Source: Gramella jeungdoensis (lineage in GTDB: Bacteria; Bacteroidota; Bacteroidia; Flavobacteriales; Flavobacteriaceae). Taken from it: DNA of 64,000 nucleotides. The translations under genes and the position numbers were made by a program. The stretch lies in contig NZ_JAMSCK010000003.1 of the NCBI RefSeq assembly GCF_023805255.1, positions 124,001 to 188,000 of the forward strand, given 5' to 3'. Under the pieces are notes generated by a model, which saw only the letters and a program-made list of their open reading frames with translations, was not told the origin of the DNA and ran no database searches. Positions 61,475 to 64,000 of this stretch are shown piece by piece. The stretch's first letter is position 1. Every line of letters begins with the position of its first letter.

Positions 61475-62822
61475 TACCGTATTGTTTCAGTTTATTGTAA
61501 AGCGTTTTCCGGTCTATTGAAAGCATTCGGGCTGCCTTACTCTTATTACCCCCGGTCTTTTCCAGAGCGTCCAGTATTAACTGCTCCTCATTCTTATTTT
61601 TGAACAATCCGTAATCATTTTCGTTGTTATTACGGGTTGCAGTAGCGATCTCATGGGGAAGCACTTTTAGAGGAATCAGGTCATCTTTGGTAAGAAGAAC
61701 AGCACGTTTTACCATATTCTTCAACTCCCTGAGGTTTCCAGGCCAGTTATAATTACGAAAGGCATGAATGGCCTCATCGGTAAAGCCAACCACATTCTTT
61801 TCAAGATCGGCATTGGCCTCATTAAGAAACTGGTTCGCGAACAACATAAGGTCTTCTTTTCTTTCTCTAAGAGCCGGCACTTTTATGGAAAACTCATTCA
61901 ACCTGTGATAAAGGTCTTCTCTGAATTCTCCATCTTTAACAGCCTTTGAAAGATCCTCGTTAGTGGCCGTAACCACCCTGATATCAACCTCCACTTCGGT
62001 ATTGCTTCCCACAGGTTTTATCCTGCGTTCCTGCAATGCCCTTAGCAACTGCACCTGAAGTTCATAAGTAAGGTTCCCAATTTCATCAAGAAACAAGGTA
62101 CCTCCATTGGCCGCTTCAAAATGGCCTGTCTTATCGTTTATGGCCCCGGTAAAAGAACCTTTTATGTGACCAAAAAATTCACTGGAAGCTATTTCTTTTG
62201 GGATGGCTCCACAGTCTACGGCAATGAATGGAGCAGCATGCCTCTTGCTTTGAAGATGAATACTCTTGGCGATCTGTTCTTTTCCGGTCCCGCTTTCTCC
62301 GGTTATTAGAACCGACATATTCGTTGGAGCCACGAGTTCAACATAGTCGTTAAGCCTTCTGGATGCTTCACTTACTCCTTTCACAAGTTCCTGATTTTCA
62401 TTCAGGATACCTTTCTCCTTTTTCGCCGGCTTTGCTTTTTTAGGTTGTACTGGGGCAACTTCATTGGTCTCCAGCGCATTTTCTATGGTCTGCAGAATGG
62501 ATTCCGGCCTGAAGGGTTTCGAAACATAATCAAAAGCGCCTTCTTTCATGGCCTCTACTGCCATACTTATCTCAGCATAGCTTGTCATCACGATCACCTG
62601 GGTAGCGGGATTTTCCGATTTAACCTTTTTCAGAATATCAAGCCCATCATTATCGGGTAAACGAACATCGGTAAGTACCAGATCAAATTTATCTGATGAT
62701 ATTTTTTTGAAGGCTTCAGAAGCTGAATACACCAATGTTACTTTATAATCCCTTTTCTCGAGAAAGGTTTTCAACATGGTACCAAACGCCACATCATCTT
62801 CAACTACCAGAACTTTAGACAT
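61464..62822 (-). CDS. Sigma-54-dependent response regulator (NtrC family)
   Basis: A 452-residue activator. The receiver domain (1-120) has Asp52 in VLTDVRLP and the conserved Lys in SKPFRP. A basic linker (KKAKPAKKEKG) leads to the AAA+ domain: Walker A GESGTGKEQIAKSIH near 173-187, the sigma-54 contact loop GSFTGA (GAFTGA in most members), Walker B GGTLFLDEIGNL and the arginine-finger region FREDLYHRLNEFSIKVPALR. The C-terminal Fis-type HTH is GGNKSKAARMLSIDRKTLYN. It should activate sigma-54 promoters after phosphorylation; the hybrid kinase next door is the likely source of phosphate. Confidence 0.95.
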   Translation of the reverse strand: MSKVLVVEDDVAFGTMLKTFLEKRDYKVTLVYSASEAFKKISSDKFDLVLTDVRLPDNDGLDILKKVKSENPATQVIVMTSYAEISMAVEAMKEGAFDYVSKPFRPESILQTIENALETNEVAPVQPKKAKPAKKEKGILNENQELVKGVSEASRRLNDYVELVAPTNMSVLITGESGTGKEQIAKSIHLQSKRHAAPFIAVDCGAIPKEIASSEFFGHIKGSFTGAINDKTGHFEAANGGTLFLDEIGNLTYELQVQLLRALQERRIKPVGSNTEVEVDIRVVTATNEDLSKAVKDGEFREDLYHRLNEFSIKVPALRERKEDLMLFANQFLNEANADLEKNVVGFTDEAIHAFRNYNWPGNLRELKNMVKRAVLLTKDDLIPLKVLPHEIATATRNNNENDYGLFKNKNEEQLILDALEKTGGNKSKAARMLSIDRKTLYNKLKQYGIKL

Positions 62823-62893
62823 AGATCAATTTTAAAAAAGCTTAACAAAGGTAATAATCTTTAAATCATTAGTTTTTAAAAGAAAACATAAAA

Positions 62894-62921
62894 AAAGAGA
62901 GGTTAAAAATAACCTCTCTTT
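62894..62921 (-). terminator. Terminator upstream of the NtrC-type gene
   Basis: Perfect stem AAAGAGAGGTTA / TAACCTCTCTTT with a 4-base loop and a run of seven T on the minus strand. It probably ends transcription from the gene at 63163-63513 before the regulator. Confidence 0.85.
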
Positions 62922-63003
62922 CTGACAAATTTAAATTTATAAAAAATGTCTCGTACTTAGATCCCATTTTGCAGATTTCCGAAATTTCCGATTAAAAAAA
63001 CAA

Positions 63004-63083
63004 GCAAAAAAGTGACGTTTTTAGTGTTAGTTTTTGGTCGTTAGTAATCAGGATGCATCCTGAATAGTGTCACTTTTTTGCAA
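63004..63083. other. Long inverted repeat with inner palindrome
   Basis: The ends CAAAAAAGTGAC and GTCACTTTTTTG are perfect inverted repeats 12 bases long, about 55 bases apart, with an inner palindrome CAGGATGCATCCTG. It lies in the 3' region of the small secreted-protein gene. It may be an RNA 3' structure, a terminator or a small mobile element; nothing decides between these. Confidence 0.45.
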
Positions 63084-63162
63084 GTTTACCGGGGTAGATT
63101 TACCTTTTTTAACCTCTTCATTGATCTGCTGCCCTGGAGTTGGTTTCTCCGTTGCCAGGCAT

Positions 63163-63513
63163 CTACTTGTCGCTGTCTTCGTTATCGTCTTTTTCCAGCC
63201 ATTTACCGTCCTGGTCTATATAGACCTTTTCGGTTTCGCCATTTACATCAATCTTTAATTTGTATACTTTTATGTCATCCTTAGACTTCACCCATGCCTC
63301 GGTTGCTACAGCACCATTATAATCTGTCATAAGAGCATCCTTTACGGCCTGTGGCAAAGCTGTCACATCTACAGAAGCAAATTCGTCCTGTTCCACTTCA
63401 ACCTCAACTTCAGTTTCAATCTCTTCAATTTCCTCTTCCTCCTGAGCCTGTAAATTTTGTGTTGCAAAGAACATAGCTCCAATGGTCATGATACTTAGTG
63501 CGATCTTTTTCAT
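63163..63513 (-). CDS. Secreted PepSY-like (BLIP-type) protein
   Basis: A 116-residue protein with a signal peptide (MKKIALSIMTIGAMFFATQNLQAQ, cut after AQ), a very acidic stretch (about 25-45, EEEEIEEIETEVEVEVEQDE), and then a short alpha/beta unit: LPQAVKDALMTDYNGAVATE, then KVYKLKIDVNGETEKVYIDQ and DGKWLEKDD. This is the layout of the PepSY-like putative beta-lactamase-inhibitor family common in Bacteroidota; they are small periplasmic proteins of unclear function. It is isolated and followed by a long hairpin. Confidence 0.75.
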   Translation of the reverse strand: MKKIALSIMTIGAMFFATQNLQAQEEEEIEEIETEVEVEVEQDEFASVDVTALPQAVKDALMTDYNGAVATEAWVKSKDDIKVYKLKIDVNGETEKVYIDQDGKWLEKDDNEDSDK

Positions 63514-64000
63514 AATTATTTATTATTTAAGTTTAGTGATCTTGTTTACTATTTATAGAGGAATAATTATGCCGTTCTTATCCATTTATCACAAAACACC
63601 TAATAATCAACAGTTTAAAAGAATTTAAGTTTGCTTTTTCACAAAATTTTATGTAGAACTTTGAAAGATTTTCAACAAAATATGTGGAATTTTAGCATCA
63701 ACCATATCGGACCACAAAAAGGTTTTACTATTAATTTTTTAAATAAAAATAGAAAAGGCTCCGAGTGGAGCCTTTTCAATCCGAAAATCTAAATTATAAA
63801 ACAGAATAAATAAGCTAGTCTGCAATTTATTCCATTCCCAATACTAACCTATCTTAATCATTGTAAAAATTATACCACTAAGAAAAAACAGCCTTTAAAA
63901 CCCCTTAATGTTTGTCTTACAGACACTTAAACAAAAACAAGGTATTTTAGTGGTGTGGAATTTTGATGAAAAAGTTGTGGAGTCTTCACAAAAAGTGGGG
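63514..64000. other. Gene-free right edge of the window
   Basis: About 490 AT-rich bases without a credible gene. The only clear element is the symmetrical terminator at 63753-63776. A promoter for the secreted protein gene should lie near its left end. Confidence 0.4.
63753..63776. terminator. Symmetrical terminator hairpin
   Basis: Perfect stem AAAAGGCTCC / GGAGCCTTTT with a GAGT loop. It reads as a terminator on both strands; it may serve a gene beyond the window edge on the minus strand. Confidence 0.7.

Noticed and set aside
1-64000. CRISPR array, rRNA operon, intact insertion sequences
   Set aside because: I found no regularly spaced repeats, no rRNA sequence and no transposase frame in the window.

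Overview
The window looks like a chromosomal segment of a marine-type Flavobacteriaceae bacterium (Bacteroidota; Gramella/Christiangramia or Salegentibacter-like). The evidence is the AT-rich sequence, promoters of the Bacteroidota type (TTG, about 19 bases, TAnnTTTG), a DnaE with an N-terminal exonuclease domain, an ftsX-DUF3098-uppP-truB cluster, lipoproteins, a TonB-dependent receptor and LytTR/AraC-type regulators. The genus is inference; no 16S gene or other decisive marker is present.

The window has two halves that meet at a tRNA-Asp(GTC) gene (33325-33398, minus strand). Everything to its right (33.4-64 kb) is compact housekeeping sequence: a DUF58 protein, trxA, dnaE, rpsP-rimM, ald, leuS, a ketopantoate-reductase-like gene, ftsX-DUF3098-uppP-truB-tonB-like-tag, aat, two sensor kinases, a sigma-54 response regulator, greA, HIT and thioesterase genes, and a TonB-dependent receptor preceded by a TPP riboswitch with its own terminator.

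Everything to its left (1-33.3 kb) is loosely packed accessory DNA. It contains repeated copies of the DNA that follows the tRNA-Asp gene (a trailer of hairpins; the copy at 9.6 kb also keeps about 19 bases of the tRNA 3' end and the copy at 14.1 kb about 7). It also contains three tyrosine-recombinase relics: one long pseudogene beside the tRNA and two C-terminal tails near 1.8 and 2.5 kb. I read this as serial integration of islands at one tRNA gene, followed by decay of the integrases.

The main cargo (14.4-32.1 kb) is a biosynthetic cluster that I cannot match to a known product. A leftward, translationally coupled operon encodes a fatty-acyl-AMP ligase, a free-standing luciferase-like monooxygenase, a PKS (ACP-KS-AT-DH-KR-ACP) and a terminal NRPS module (C-A-PCP) without thioesterase or reductase. 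A divergent operon encodes a double KAS-III protein (one active half fused to one half lacking the catalytic residues), a cytochrome P450 and an Sfp-type phosphopantetheinyl transferase. A sulfotransferase lies tail to tail with the NRPS. The neighbouring block (9.8-14 kb) adds an FMO-type flavoprotein and an AurF-like diiron protein with a coiled-coil insertion. The likely product is a lipid-PKS-amino-acid conjugate that may be oxidised and sulfated, released by an unusual route.

Further left are an AraC-TolB-TPR membrane regulator beside a secreted beta-barrel-like lipoprotein, two tandem Cys-rich lipoproteins, a TPR protein with a lipocalin-like lipoprotein, and a sensor kinase/LytTR regulator pair cut by the window start.
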